A stretch of 64,000 nucleotides of DNA from Melieria omissa (taxonomy: Eukaryota > Arthropoda > Insecta > Diptera > Ulidiidae), in NCBI GenBank assembly GCA_963971225.1, contig OZ020269.1, positions 15,250,421 through 15,314,420 of the forward strand. The letters are read 5' to 3'. Below, piece by piece: positions 1 through 11,929 of this stretch. Made by a program: the position numbers and the translations under genes. The notes under the pieces were generated by a model. The model was not told the origin of the DNA and did no database searches. It was given only the letters and a program-made list of their open reading frames with translations. How positions within the stretch are numbered: position 1 is the stretch's first letter; every line of letters begins with the position of its first letter.

Positions 1-365
1 CGAAAAAGGCCACTTCTTTGGATCCTTGGAGTTTCTGACTAAGAAAGATTAGGAAGGAAGGAAGTCTCTTACTACCTAAAATTTTAAACATGAATCAAAG
101 TGAAAATATTAGTAACGTTCACTAGTTATGCCGGATTCCTGCCGACTTAAAATGCTATCGGTTAGGAAGTTGTTTGAAAAACACCCTTGGGGTTTCTAAT
201 TGAGAAAGATTGCAGCCTTAATACCTTAAATCCTCCACATGCATTAAAGTAAGAATCTTGGGAACGTAATAGGAATTCGCTAGTTATGCCATATTCCATC
301 CGACTAAAAATATCTCTGTTGGAAATTTGTCAAAACAGGTGACCTCTTTGGACTTCGCGAGTTTC
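1..365. repeat. Degenerate tandem repeat, about 165 bp period
   Basis: About two and a half diverged copies run in from the left edge. The phrase TAGTTATGCC recurs at 123 and 291, and the phrase around TTGG(A/G)GTTTCT recurs near 25 and 187, with a weaker third near 355. No coding sense is seen. The array may extend beyond the window. Confidence 0.6.
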
Positions 366-1680
366 ATAGATGGCGGGGATTTGTCGTCTAGAAGTCTGTC
401 GTAGTCATCGACCTGCTTATTGATGACTATATTCTTCGTCAAGTACTCCTTTCATTTACTTTTCTCTCCAAAACCAACGAAGAATGAGTAGTTTCTTCGA
501 TTCCATTTAATACATGTTCTCTCCTTTAAGTAAGTCTTTTCCTTCTTTCTCTCCTTGCTTTCCAACCGCGACTGCTTTTTTCATATCCAATCAATGACAT
601 GGCAACTAAGCTTTAAAAACCTCACTGCTGCATAGTCAATAACCATGGCTTCATAGCCACTTAGAACGAAAGCTAATGTGTAGGTTTCATTCTCCTACCC
701 ATAATTTTCACAACTAATTTGCTATAATTCGATTTAAAGCACTTCACATACACATACACGTAGCTGCATACATAGTAGATACATGCACGTTTCAATGGCT
801 GCCTCTTTAGAACGACTGATATCGATACTGACGTCATTATCATTGCTTTATTATAAAAATAACACAGTCAAAGTACAACGTTGGCAAGTCGGTAATTAGC
901 ACAAGACGTCTTTCTGTGCCGCTTTGATTGCTGCCATCTGAAATTATTGAAATTTATCGCGTGTGTCGTTTTATGGCGCATTACTTTCAGGCTCACTGAT
1001 AATTGAGAAAGTTAAATAAGAACAATTTCTGGGCCCTTCAAATGAGATGTCACAATTTTCAGCCTATTTTTGGCCCAACGAAAAGTTATCGCGTGTAAAT
1101 TTCCGGATGTAATTGATCAATCGAGCGATTAAAAATAGCTAAAGCTAGCTAAAGCTATTTTTAATATTGCTTGCAAAACACTTCATTAGTGCAGAAATTA
1201 AATGTTGTATTTAATTGCTAATCTTGTGACAGCAACTTGTCACAACAATTTCATTTTCAAGTGTTGTGTTGTGCTGATTTTTACACATCAATAAATGCGT
1301 GTGCGCAAGTTTTATGGCGCTGCGCTTTACTAATTGAAATCATGGCAAAAAAATCGACAAATGAAAAATTATATATCAGTCACAGGTTTAAACGTCGCCG
1401 AGCACTTTGGCGCTAACTAGTTGTGCGTTTAGTGAGTTGCACCAGCAATGCTCACTTCGTGCAATTAACAGTTGGCTACACAATTGCGAAGCTCTAAATG
1501 AGAAGCGGCCGAAAGAGCGCAGAGCACAGAATGACAGCAAAGAGCGCGAAATGAATGTGTCTCTCTGTTTGTCATTGGTACAATTTGTGAAGTCACAGAG
1601 CGATTGGCACGAAATTGTCGTACGGGACGCTATAGTCGGCATTGTATTATGGCCTGAACAGAATGTCTTAGCTGTGGCTG
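366..1680. other. Non-coding upstream DNA, nothing identified
   Basis: I see no gene here. A moderately GC-rich stretch at about 1390-1680 is open on both strands for roughly 85-118 codons, but the plus frame has no early ATG and resembles no protein I know. It lies upstream of the FAM13-like gene and could hold distal regulatory DNA; nothing in the sequence proves it. Confidence 0.4.
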
Positions 1681-2260
1681 CGGTTGTGAACCTGTCAAAA
1701 TTTAATTTGTACGAATTTGTATTAGAGTTGGCATATATTATATTTTATATATTTTTGTTTTAATTTTTTCGCGTTATAAGTTCGACAGCTTAAATATTTG
1801 AGGTTCAATTTTGAAATATGTACTGCAAAAATACAGAAAAACTTATTGAAAATATTTAAACAAACATGAAATTCTTTGAAATTTCTACAAATTTAATATG
1901 TTGTTGATATTTATTAAAAATAACAATCAAAACTTTTGACAATCGTTTACCACAGCATTGTATTCACAACTTTTGAGTGTGGTGACATACATTGTGCTAA
2001 TTGTGGCTGTGGTATTGTATTCTGTTCTGGCATTTAATTTTTGCTTTTTCGCGCCACACGTTTGACATTTCAAATATTTTACATTTAATATTGAAATATG
2101 AACATTAAAAACAAACAAAAAAAATTACTAAACATATTAAAAATAATGAAGTTCTTTGGAATACGACCAAATTTTGTTAAACTTTAATCAAACTTCTAGA
2201 ACTTTTAAAATTCGTTTGCTGCAGCATTGGGTTGACAACTTTCGACTTTGGTTTTTCGAA
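1680..2260. repeat. Two-copy degenerate tandem repeat, about 270 bp
   Basis: The phrase CAGCATTG followed by (G)TTGACAACTTT-like sequence occurs at 1953 and 2222, with aligned AT-rich sequence before each. A related phrase (ACTGTGGTA(C/T)TG(C/T)ATTCTGTTC) recurs near 2005 and 2610. The repeat lies just upstream of the presumed promoter of the FAM13-like gene. Confidence 0.5.
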
Positions 2261-2659
2261 AATAGTAACTAAAATCTAAAAAATATAACCATAAAAAAGG
2301 AAGTTTCGGTCGTTCCGTTCCTCACAAAGCTTTGATGGTTCCGGTCGAAAATGTAACCAAAAGAAAAACATGAACGAAATGAACAAAGTTCATGAACATT
2401 GCTACACGTCGATATGTTATACATTTTTCTCCCAAGGAGTAACTTAAAAAAGGGATTTGACATGTCAAAAGTCATCCTTGCAAAAAGTCATCAAACACGA
2501 ATAAAACTAACCACAAACAAATTAAGTTATATTGGTTAAAAGTAACCAACTGTGGAAACCGCCACTGGCGACACACATTATGATCAGCTGATCTGATTGC
2601 CCTTTGTGACTGTGGTACTGCATTCTGTTCAGGCACTAAACATTGCGTTCTCCGCCCAC

Positions 2660-3060
2660 TTATGCGCTCAATCGCTCTCTCTGTCTGTTGCATCTCTTGT
2701 TTGTCCGCAAACTGTACTGCCATTTCTCTTAGCTTCAGTGAGTCGCTCTTTCTCGCTCTCATATTCCATTATACATTTTCTGCCTCTCTCTCTCTCTCGC
2801 CGAATTTCGCCGAAAGATTCATCAGTGTGCGTTGCCGAACTCTGTCGACACCTTGCTTCCATTTCTACTTTTTTGTCGTTTGTGCTCGTCTTCCGGCCGC
2901 TGTTTTTTTCCACACCCGCGTATATGTTTTCGTTGTCTTTTGTCAATGAACTTAAACTCTCTTGCCGGTGGCCGGTCAGGTCTCGGCTACTGTCTGTTAT
3001 CGTGCGGCCGATCGTGTTGTCCGCTTGGTCAATCGCGCCCGCGAAACGGCACCGCTCGGC
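2660..3060 (+). promoter_or_regulatory. Probable promoter region of the FAM13-like gene
   Basis: The DNA becomes GC-richer and contains runs of CT dinucleotides (for example 2781-2800 and 2668-2685), which on the other strand are GAGAG-type sites of the kind bound by GAGA factor in flies. TCAGTG initiator-like words occur at 2822 and near 2735. Immediately downstream begins a CA/AAC-rich stretch typical of fly 5' UTRs. The transcription start is not determinable by eye, so the interval is approximate. Confidence 0.3.
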
Positions 3061-3795
3061 GCACGAAAGAAAGAAAATAAAAACAGAACAAAAACAAAAC
3101 ACACACACAAGCACAGATAGGCCGACAGATCGGCAAGTCTTGAAGGCGAAAATTTCGCATATAATTTGCCCGCCGCTGGGGAAATGAATTTATTAGTGAT
3201 TCTGATTTCGCAAAGAGAGCAACGCCGGAAAAGCTCGCTTGAAGACGTTGCCATCGACAAAATATTCTAGCAGCAAGCAAGTGCAGATTGCAACTATTCG
3301 CATTGTAGTTGCAAGCAATTTTACAAAAACATTCCGTAGCAAATTCTACGTGTAAATTCCAGTCGCGAGTGAATCGCATTAAACACGGCAACGAAATTAC
3401 GTTCAAGCAGTGCCAGCCCAAAGCACAGAATACTATCAGCGGCAGCACTCTAAATTGAATTCAATTGAACGCAATCAAAGCAGTAGCAGCCCAGACCCCA
3501 AATCACAAAGACACCGTTGCGCTAAAAGTGGTTAACGTGATAAAATTGCTTTGAGCATTAAAAAAAAAATAATAAATAGCAACAATTTCGGCAAACCAAC
3601 AGAGAAGAAGTTGGCGCGTTTCGCAATTTGTGAGTCAATTACGTGCTGAAGTAAACGCGCCCCAAACATTCGTCGACTGATAAAAGAAAAGTGAGACTGC
3701 AGTCGAGAATCGCAGTTTTTCAAGTGTGGTACACACAAAACTGATAAAACAATATTAATATAAAAAATCTGTTCAAGTGCCAAAATTCTGTTCAC
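3060..3795 (+). other. Presumed 5' UTR of the FAM13-like gene, with one uORF
   Basis: The segment is rich in AAC/AGC/CAA words like fly leaders. An upstream ORF of 28 codons runs from ATG 3184 to the stop at 3268-3270. From 3271 to 3795, 525 bases in a row, I find no ATG at all in the plus strand, unusual for this composition and expected if selection removes upstream starts. The first ATG after it is 3796, which I take as the start codon. A short uORF followed by a long clean leader would permit re-initiation; that is inference. Confidence 0.5.
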
Positions 3796-3837
3796 ATGAA
3801 CGCCGCAATGACACCAAGGATAATCACATATTTTCTG
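3796..3837 (+). CDS. FAM13A: FAM13-like gene, coding exon 1 (14 codons)
   Basis: ATG at 3796 opens a 14-codon segment (with a second in-frame ATG at 3808 in a better context, G at -3) that runs to a GTATGA donor at 3838. The exon ends exactly on a codon boundary, matching the phase-0 acceptor of the next exon at 7765, so the frame continues without a stop into the large exon. The 525-base ATG-free leader before it supports the start. The donor is acceptable but not ideal. If this exon were wrong, translation could start at the ATG at 7771 in exon 2, losing only 16 residues. I do not recognise this N-terminus from any family member; assignment rests on splice phase and context. Confidence 0.6.
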
Positions 3838-6800
3838 GTATGATTTCTAAAATCGATTTTGAACCTGTAGCCATAATGTAAAAAGTAAAAAAGTTAAGCA
3901 AACAAGTAGAAAATACAAATATGTATGAAAAGCAAACAAGTTCTGCAAACCTTAGAAAGAAATTTGTTCTTACTATGGTTGTATAATGTTGCTCTATCTA
4001 TGAAGAAAATTAACTGCAGTTGCTTGTTTGGAATTAGTATTAAAATATAGTTCTACATAGCATGGGTTATGTCATTATTAAGCGAGTGAGGATTTTGCGA
4101 AATTGTTCAAAATTGTCCGAAAGACATTTGATAGCATATTGAATTTTGGTTACATAAGAAATGGAAGACGTATATTTGATATCACATTATATTTTTTTAC
4201 AAAACAGTCTTCTAGCTAAATATTAATTTTCTTAAAATTAAAAGTTCAAGTAAAAATTTATTGAAGTTGAAAGATATTGAAACTTCTGACTTTTAGTAAA
4301 AGTTGGAAATAAATTTTTCCTTCTCAATATAACTGACCCATAGGTACCTGGCTGGCATTACTTTATAAAGATTTTTGCACTAGAAACCCATACTTTATTT
4401 TACTTGCACTTGTCCAGCACTCGCGCTGAACTCTCTCAAGGAAAGAGGACTTTCCTAGGGTAACTTTTTCTTCGACAGTCTAGGAGACCTAACCCATGTC
4501 TAATCACAGTCTATTAGGTTTTATTCTCAAAGCTCAAACTGGTTCAATAAGTGAGCGGTTCTGTGCTCGATTGTTTGTGGTATTACAACGGGCCTTCATG
4601 GCCTAAGTGGGCTCCATTTAACCTGCCTACCTAGGAATATACAATCCATAGGACTATTCAAAGTCTACTTATATGTTTGATTTGGAAACCCAAACTGGTT
4701 CTGTCAGTAGGAAGATCTAAGTATGAGTTATTCTGATCTCACAATGGGTCTCCATGGCCTACAAGAGCTTCTCATGGATTAGTCACTTCTTGCCTAAGTT
4801 TATAGATTTTCCATAAAATAATTTATATGTTTGTATGTAAACTTCAACTTCAACTTTGTATGTATTTTCATTTCGCAATATTATTGTTTTTCAATTATAA
4901 TTTCTTTGTGGAGGGAAAGATCTTCATTGAACTTGTTGCAAGCTCAAATGTGAATGAAAAGCTTGGGTTGTATTTTTAAAACATACGAATAATTTGTTTA
5001 AGCACAAAGCAAAAAGTTAGAAAAATTTTAATTACATTTAATTTTAATGCTAGTTACAAAAACTGAGTGATTTGATAAATTTTTATTAATCATTGTATGT
5101 TTTTTAATTTAAATTCAATTATTTTAATAACTTTTAAAATTTTTTCTTTACTTTTTTGTTTTTATATTTTCGTTTTTAAATAAGAATTCAATTATTTTAA
5201 GATTTTGTTTTTAATTTATTTGTTTAGAATTGTAATTGTAATTGTTTTGGTTTTTGTTTTTAATTTAAATAAAGTTATTTTAATAATTTTAAAATTTTTT
5301 TCATTGTTTTAAATTTAATTCAATTTTTTTAATAATTTTTTTTAATTCATGTTTTTATATTTGTGATTGTTTTGGTAGTTTTTTTCATTTAAATTAAATT
5401 ATTTTAATAATTGTTTTTTATTACTATTTTGTTTTTATATTTTGTTTTTAAATATAAATTCAATTATATTAATAATTTTTTTATACATTTATGTTTTAGA
5501 TTTGTAATTGTTTTGGTATTTTTTTATATTACATTTCAATTAAATTATTTAAATAATATTTAATTTTTGTATCACTATTTTGTTTTCATTTTTTTGTTTT
5601 CAATTCAATTATTTTAATAATTTTTTTATTTCATTAATTTGAATCTTCAAATGTTTTTGAATTTTTTGAATTCATGTATTTATTTATACTTATTATAATT
5701 TTATTCATTTATTTGTAGTGTTTTTTACTTTTACATATAAAGTTTTTTGGTTTTTTGAAACAAAAAATAAAAAATTAAATTTCTAATCATGTTTTGATTA
5801 GAAATTGAACAATATTTTTTTAACTTCTTTTATTGTTTTCTATTAATTAATATTTTTTAAATTTATTAAGTAATATAAAAAATCAAATTAAGTTTTTTAA
5901 TTTATTAAAAATTATATAAAAATGAAATCATAAAATAAAAAGTTTGTTTTTTAATTTTTTAAATATTTTTTTTTCATTTTTATCATTTTTGTTTTTTTTA
6001 TTAGTAAAAAGGTTTTTAATTTTTCAATTTTTAGTTTTTTTTTTAATTATTTACATAATGTTTTTTTTGTGTTTTCCATGACTTTGTATTTTTCCTATTA
6101 AAAGTTTTAATCCTTGTTGTAATTTTTAATTGCTTCTTCTATGTTTCACCTTTTTTTTGTTTTAAATTGTGCGCTTTTCTTTGTTTTTATTGTTGTTTAC
6201 TTTAATAGCTGAAATTTTTTCATTAAGCCATTAAAAATGGTCAGTGCAGACTTAAGGCCCGCAATTCCCTTTGTCAAGTCAAGTCCCTTTGTCCCTTTGC
6301 CGAGTCACCATAACCTAACTTTTAGTGCCAAAAAGTTATGACATCAACAAGTTTTTAATAGCTGTTGCAGTTAATTTCTACTTCTACTGTTTGAAAATTC
6401 AAACTTGCTTATCGTAAAACTGTGCTGCAAAAACGATAAGAAGTTTCAAAGATAAGTAAACGAAGAGCTGAAATTTCACAACCGTAGAAGGACATTTTTC
6501 ACATAAATTTTGGCAAATAATCATTGTTTAGAATTTAGTTTTCTTTCTACAGTGAAATATATTGTTGTTGATAACAAAAGCTTTAAAATGTGGGCAGTAT
6601 TTTTCAGCAGCTTTGCAAATTACCATAAATTTACGCTAACATTATAAATATTGTTATCACAATTTCATTTGTTTGACTCTTTCTCCGCTGCTGCTGCGCA
6701 ACTGAACTAAACGGGCGCACAGTGCTGCATTCCATTCCAGGCACTTTTTAGAGTAAAGCGTTAGTGTCAATATTTGGATTTTGCAGTCGATGCAAACAGA

Positions 6801-7764
6801 TCACAAGAAAAAGAAAAGTAGAAGAATAGAATTTTAGAAAACAACGACTGTGTGGACTTGTTTCAGTTGTGCACACCAAGTGCGTTTATTTGTTTTTTTT
6901 ACTTGAATAGCAAATGAAAAGTGAGTTTGCAGGCACAACAAAAGATTCAGAAGCTTGTTTGCATTGGCCAAGTTGAGAAAGGTCCGAGACAGCAGCGAGC
7001 ATTGGCTGTGACTCGAATGACGATGGTTGAGTAGCAGAAAGTTGCGAATGCATTGAACTTTGAACAGTTTACTTATGCTTCAATTATGTCGTCACAATTG
7101 AGACCTTTGCAAAGTTAGAATGCGTAATTGTGCGACATCAAATCGGCATTTTCATCAACACTAGTTTGCTTTAATGTCACTTAACTTGGCATCATTAGGA
7201 ACGAATACTTTAAATTCCACTTGACGTACAATGTAAACGTTAGTCACATTATTTCCGTCGCTCCGGCAATTGCAGCATCAAAGTTCAGCACGAAATGGCA
7301 ATGCGTTTAATTAATAATTTGCAAATGATAGTGAAACGACAGTGTGTGCGACGCACGCAAGCACGAACTGCAGTTAGGTGTGTTCCCAAGTGTCGCGAGA
7401 GCAGCAAATAAAAGTAAATAGTGGCAATAAAATTGTAGTAAATTACAGGCAACAAATAAATGGAAGAAAGCATCGAGCGCAAAGTTTTTTGCTCGATGTT
7501 TTGTTGATTTGCCAGGCACTGTTGATTACGTGAGCGCACACCCGAGTGCGAAGGGGGAGGGAGGAACCTCAGGGGAGTGTAAAAAAGCGTGAGCGAATTG
7601 CCGCCACGTTGGGCAATTAAAATAAGTTTTACTAATTTTTAAAGAGCTAAACTTGTATGAAGTGGCACATTTTGTTGCACTGGGCGTATGAGTGATATTT
7701 TTTATTTATTTTTATTTTAAAGAAATTCATGTTTTAATAAAAGTTTTGTTTTGTTTGATTGCAG
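3838..7764 (+). other. Intron 1 of the FAM13-like gene
   Basis: Intron of 3927 bp, GTATGA at the 5' end and a strong T-rich tract ending in CAG at 7762-7764. It holds a two-copy repeat of about 156 bp (phrase AAACTGGTTC at 4536 and 4692), a very T-rich low-complexity tract at about 4980-6240, and otherwise unremarkable AT-rich DNA. No other exon is evident; the GC-richer part around 6660-7560 has no convincing coding frame. An alternative promoter inside the intron cannot be excluded. Confidence 0.6.
4980..6240 (+). repeat. T-rich low-complexity tract in intron 1
   Basis: About 1.26 kb is dominated by runs of T, TTTTTAAT, TTAATTT and ATTATTTTAATAA words. The T-over-A bias is strong on the gene's sense strand, so the intronic RNA would be U-rich. 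Words such as TAATTTAAATTCAATTATTTTAATAA recur in loose form, suggesting old slippage rather than a defined element. Confidence 0.7.
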
Positions 7765-9711
7765 TGCGGCATGCGCCATCCTACCACTGGACTAAGCGAA
7801 GACGACCTAAGTCGTCTCACTGGTTCCTCCTCATCGACCGCATCTTCAGACAGCAGTTCATCATCCTCTTCATCCACAGCCGCTAATACGCCCGCCCACA
7901 AAGAGGGCGCCGACGCGCGCGCCCACCACACACACTCACGCCACTCGAGTCCCGATAAGTTGACATCGACAGCGGCCCATAATACAACGACAGCGGCCGC
8001 TGCGAATGCACTTAAAAATCACAACAATAATAAAAACAACAACAATAACAACCACAGCAGCACACACGTCAACTCATTACGCTTCAGTTCCACATATCTG
8101 CCCGAAGTGATCAATCCGCTGGAATGGCAAAGGTCGCGAAAACGCAAGGAACGGCTTGACAGCAGTTCGTCGACGACACAAGATCGCAAGCTACAGCGCT
8201 CCAACAGCGAGGAGCTGCTGTCGCAGGACTCGCAGGCGGACAGCGCGACAGTCGGCGTCGGCGACACTCTGAAAGTGTCCAAAGCCGCCGACGCAATAAT
8301 TAGACGCGTCTCTTCGGAGGATTTCAAGAAGACCGGCTCGTACGCTGCGTACGAGCAGGATTTGAAGGAGGCGGCCGAGAGCCGCAGTGCCGCCGCGCTC
8401 AACGAAAAGAAGCAGCCGGTCGACGAAAACGACGCATCGTTGGCAAATCGCCAGAAGCAGCAGCAGCAGCAGGAGGAACCACAGCCGACGCCTGTGTATC
8501 GCGACTCGTGGGTCACTGGCCCCACCAAGGATATGACACGCCGTTCGCGCTACGAAACTAGCCCGGCGCGTTCGCAGCGCTTCTCGCCGATACGCTCGAA
8601 TGGCGGCAAACATCGCGACAGCGATGACAGCGAGTGCGAGCACGAGCGACGACGCAGCAGCGAACGCTTCTGCAAGTCGCGTCTGCCGCAGAGCCGCAAG
8701 GCGGCTGGTGTGACCAAGAAGAGCGGCAGCAGTGGCGGATGCAAATATTTGCCGCCAAAGCGCAGCGACGAAAATGCCTACAAATACGATTTGTCTGCGC
8801 TCAAGTATGAACGGCGCGGTTTCATTAGCAAGAAGGTGATTAGTGCCGAGAAGGCGGCAGCAGCTGCCGCTGCCGCAGCGGCCAGCGATCACAATGACAA
8901 TAACCTTATTGACTTCCATCAGCAACAGCAAAAACAGCAACAACAACAACAACAGCCTCAAAGCAGCAACAACTCCTCGCCCACATCGTCAACGGGCAGC
9001 GATGAGGCAACCGTAGCAAATGCATCCACATCCACATCGACTTCCACCTCGACCACCAACAGCAACTCCAACAATCCGGCGCCTGTCAAGAGCAACGCCA
9101 AAAGCAACAGCAACAACGGCAGCGTGCCGCTCACGCTGGCACAGGAAGCACTGCCATGGGGCCGTTCGGTGCCCGAAGATCAAACGCCTGTGCTGAGTCG
9201 CCGCTACGCATCGGTGCGCCATCATCCCGCCGACAATCTAGACACGGCTGCCAAGCTCTCCAAGGTCATGCCGTATCCACAGCAATTCCACAAGCAGCTC
9301 TACGCCGATGACATGGACTGCATTGAGCCGCTGGACACGTTCCGTGCGTTCACCACGCTCGAGAATGTGCCCACACGCGATGTCATGGAACAGGTCATAC
9401 CGGCCATGATGGCATTCCAGTCGCCCGAGGAGCGCCTCAAGCAGGTGAACAAACGCCTGACGGCGCTCAAGAAGAAACTCGCGCAGCTCGAGGAAGCGTA
9501 CGAGGCGCGCATGGGCTACAGGCCATCGCAGGCGGAGCGTCTGAATGACAAATACATGAAGAACATTCTGGCCGAACTGAACAAGTTGCGCAAGGAGCGA
9601 CAGGAACTGAAAACCGATCCGATGGGCGCGCTGGGACTGAAAGTGAGCGGCGGCATGGATGCGGCAAAGAAGCTGGAGAAAATGAAGTCAACATTGTCGG
9701 AAATTGAACAG
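7765..9711 (+). CDS. FAM13A: FAM13-like protein, coding exon 2 (649 codons)
   Basis: This exon gives residues 15-663 of the 903-residue model. It starts after the acceptor TTGATTGCAG and ends with CAG before the donor GTGAGT at 9712, both phase 0. The N-terminal half is Ser-rich and low in complexity: poly-Ser near 30-45, Asn/His runs near 100-110, then the segment INPLEWQRSRKRKERL. A poly-Ala tract lies near 377-387, poly-Gln near 400-412, and Ser/Thr runs near 430-445. The part from about 490 to 663 is conserved: a motif around PYPQQFHKQLYADDMDC, then a long coiled coil (about 565-640) with the FAM13 signature LKKKLAQLEEAYEARMGYRPS. Vertebrate FAM13A/B carry an N-terminal RhoGAP domain; none is seen here, as in the short family forms. 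Vertebrate members are linked to Rho and Wnt/beta-catenin signalling; role in flies is inference only. The GC-rich codon use contrasts with the flanking AT-rich introns. Confidence 0.93.
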
Positions 9712-9718
9712 GTGAGTT

Positions 9719-10340
9719 GAGAGAGAGTTGGAGGACAGAGTTGACTTGTATGACGAGGGCAGGAAGTGAGGTTAGAAATTGAAATGAGAATGTTGACAAA
9801 ATCATTTTCTGAATTCCAACAAATGATCTCTTTGTGCAAGTGATGCAATAATGGCACAAAATTTCATAATGTTTGGTATTGTTGAGAGAATTGGACAGAG
9901 TTGACTTGTTGAAATGCGAGGTTAGGAAGTGAGGTTAAAAATTCGATGAGAATGTTTTCAGCATTGTTTTAGGAATTGAAGACAAAAATTTCCTCTACGT
10001 ACAACTGGTGGAATACTGGCACAAAATTTGATAATGTTTGCTATTGTTCAGAGAATTGGACAGAGTTGACTTGTTGAATTGCGAGGTTAGGAAATAAGGT
10101 TAGGAATTCTATGAGAATGTTATCAGCATTGTTTTGGGAACTGAAGACAAAAATTTCCACTACGTACAAGTGGCACAAAATTTCATATTGTTTGCAATTG
10201 TTGAGAGAGTTGGACACAGTTGACTTGTTGAAATGCGAGGGCAGGCAGTGAGGTTAGAAATTCTATGAGAATGATCAGGGAATTAAAAAAAACTCTCCAC
10301 GTACAAATAATGGCACAAAATTTCATAATGTTTTCTATTA
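9719..10340 (+). repeat. Four-copy tandem repeat, about 160 bp, at start of intron 2
   Basis: The phrase (G/C)AGAGA(A/G)TTGGACA(G/C)AGTTGACTTG recurs at about 9721, 9884, 10049 and 10203, spaced 163, 165 and 154 bp. Each copy continues with GAGGTTAGGAA, ATGAGAATGTT and GGCACAAAATTT. The first copy begins within ten bases of the splice donor, so repeat expansion took place right next to an active splice site. Confidence 0.85.
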
Positions 10341-11929
10341 TTCAATGCTTTCCCATTTCAAATGCCATCACCAACTACAACAACAATTCTTATTTCCTCA
10401 ATTAAAAACACTCAACAAGTGCTGGCGCAATTTTATGTTTTCCTTATGCAAAAAATAACTCGTCTAAAAGGCTCCAAGCCATAAAAGTCGTGCAAAAAAT
10501 ATAAACAAAGAGCAAAAAGCGCACTACAACAACAAAACAACGCCTTCGCAATTTGCGTAGCATGTCGTGAGAAAACACTGCGGACTCACGTGCGCCAGTC
10601 CAGTCAAAGCGAGAAAAAAACCTAAAGACAGAACAAACTTTTTCACTTATTAAAAGAATTTCATATAATTTATTTGACAGAAAAAATAGCCATCACAATG
10701 AAAAGCCAAATGACGTTCGTGCAGTGTGAAATTAAAGAAATTGTCATAAACTTTTTGCAAAACTAAAAAAAACATCACATTTCTGTTCTATGACAAACAT
10801 TAGTCAGCGCATGTGTGTGAGACATGTTAGAGGCAAAAATATTTGACTTTTTGCCAAGTTGAATATAGACACAAAATTAAATAGCATATTTCAACTATTT
10901 ACGAGCAGTTCACAGACTTTGAATGGCCCCAAAGATGGATGTAAACAAATTTTCAAATTGTCTTTTTGTCTTTGTTGCTTTGAATTTATTGTTGCTTTTC
11001 GTAGTTAACATATGTGCGCAACCATTTAAGGATTTACCTGAGATGTTTATTGTTAGTAAAGCACAAAAACAAAATCAAACACAGACATGCTGTGAACTCA
11101 GCCTAAATGTTTAGCTATGACGCGTTCTTTGCACTCGGTGCCGATAACATGTGAGACTCGCAAATCTTTTAAGCGCCCCGCATGGCTTCGTACAGTTGGA
11201 CCCACATGATTGACGTGTTTGGCTGCTAACACCGAGCGGACCTATTGAACATTTTCGCAAGCTTAAAGTATCACCTGACCGTTTATTCCATAATTTAAGT
11301 TGATTACAAAATTTTTGGTGAGCAATTTTGCAGATGCCAAATTTTCTTTGGTTACATAACACAACAATACTGTTGTCTACATTGTTGTTGTTTAGCTTTT
11401 ATGCGATAAGGCTTCATTGATTTTGCATATCACAACATAAACCAAAACATAGTTTTGCTTTTTTCCTTCCTTTCTTTTGTGGTCGTTCGTGCAGTTGTTT
11501 TATTCTCTTGTTTTCAACTTCTTTTGCTTCTCTGTTTATTTTTATAGTAATTTTTTTTCGTTCTGTTCAATTTTGTTTTTCTTTTTTTTTGTTCTTGTTA
11601 GTAGTTTGTAAATGTATGGCAGTTGAGTAATTGCGTCGCAAAAAATTGCTTGCAATGTGAAATTATTTTTGGCTTCTGCCTAACTCAATTCTTGTGATAG
11701 ATACATATTGACAATGCGCTGCGACGGCGACGCTGCGTTGAGTTTAACGATTTGTGATTTGTGTTAAATGAAATCGTATACAATATGGTAAAAAGTTTTT
11801 GATGACTTATCTGCACAATGTTAATAAATAAAACAGGCCGCACGACACTGATTGGAAATGATTGATATTGAATTTGAGACGGTGGCTTTAGAGAAAAATA
11901 ACTTATAGAGTGGCAGCAAGAAGAGTTTG

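Noticed and set aside
2597..3260. Overlapping open frames of up to 196 codons on both strands in the promoter region
   Set aside because: Ser/Leu/Arg-rich translations of CT repeats with no conserved motif; the region looks like promoter and leader.
8019..8961. Long minus-strand frames opposite FAM13 exon 2 (poly-Leu, Cys-rich)
   Set aside because: Antisense shadows of Ser-, Gln- and Ala-rich coding sequence; the sense strand has clear family motifs.
10923..11114. A small secreted peptide gene in FAM13 intron 2
   Set aside because: 63 codons with a hydrophobic start but no supporting splice, promoter or composition signal; likely chance.
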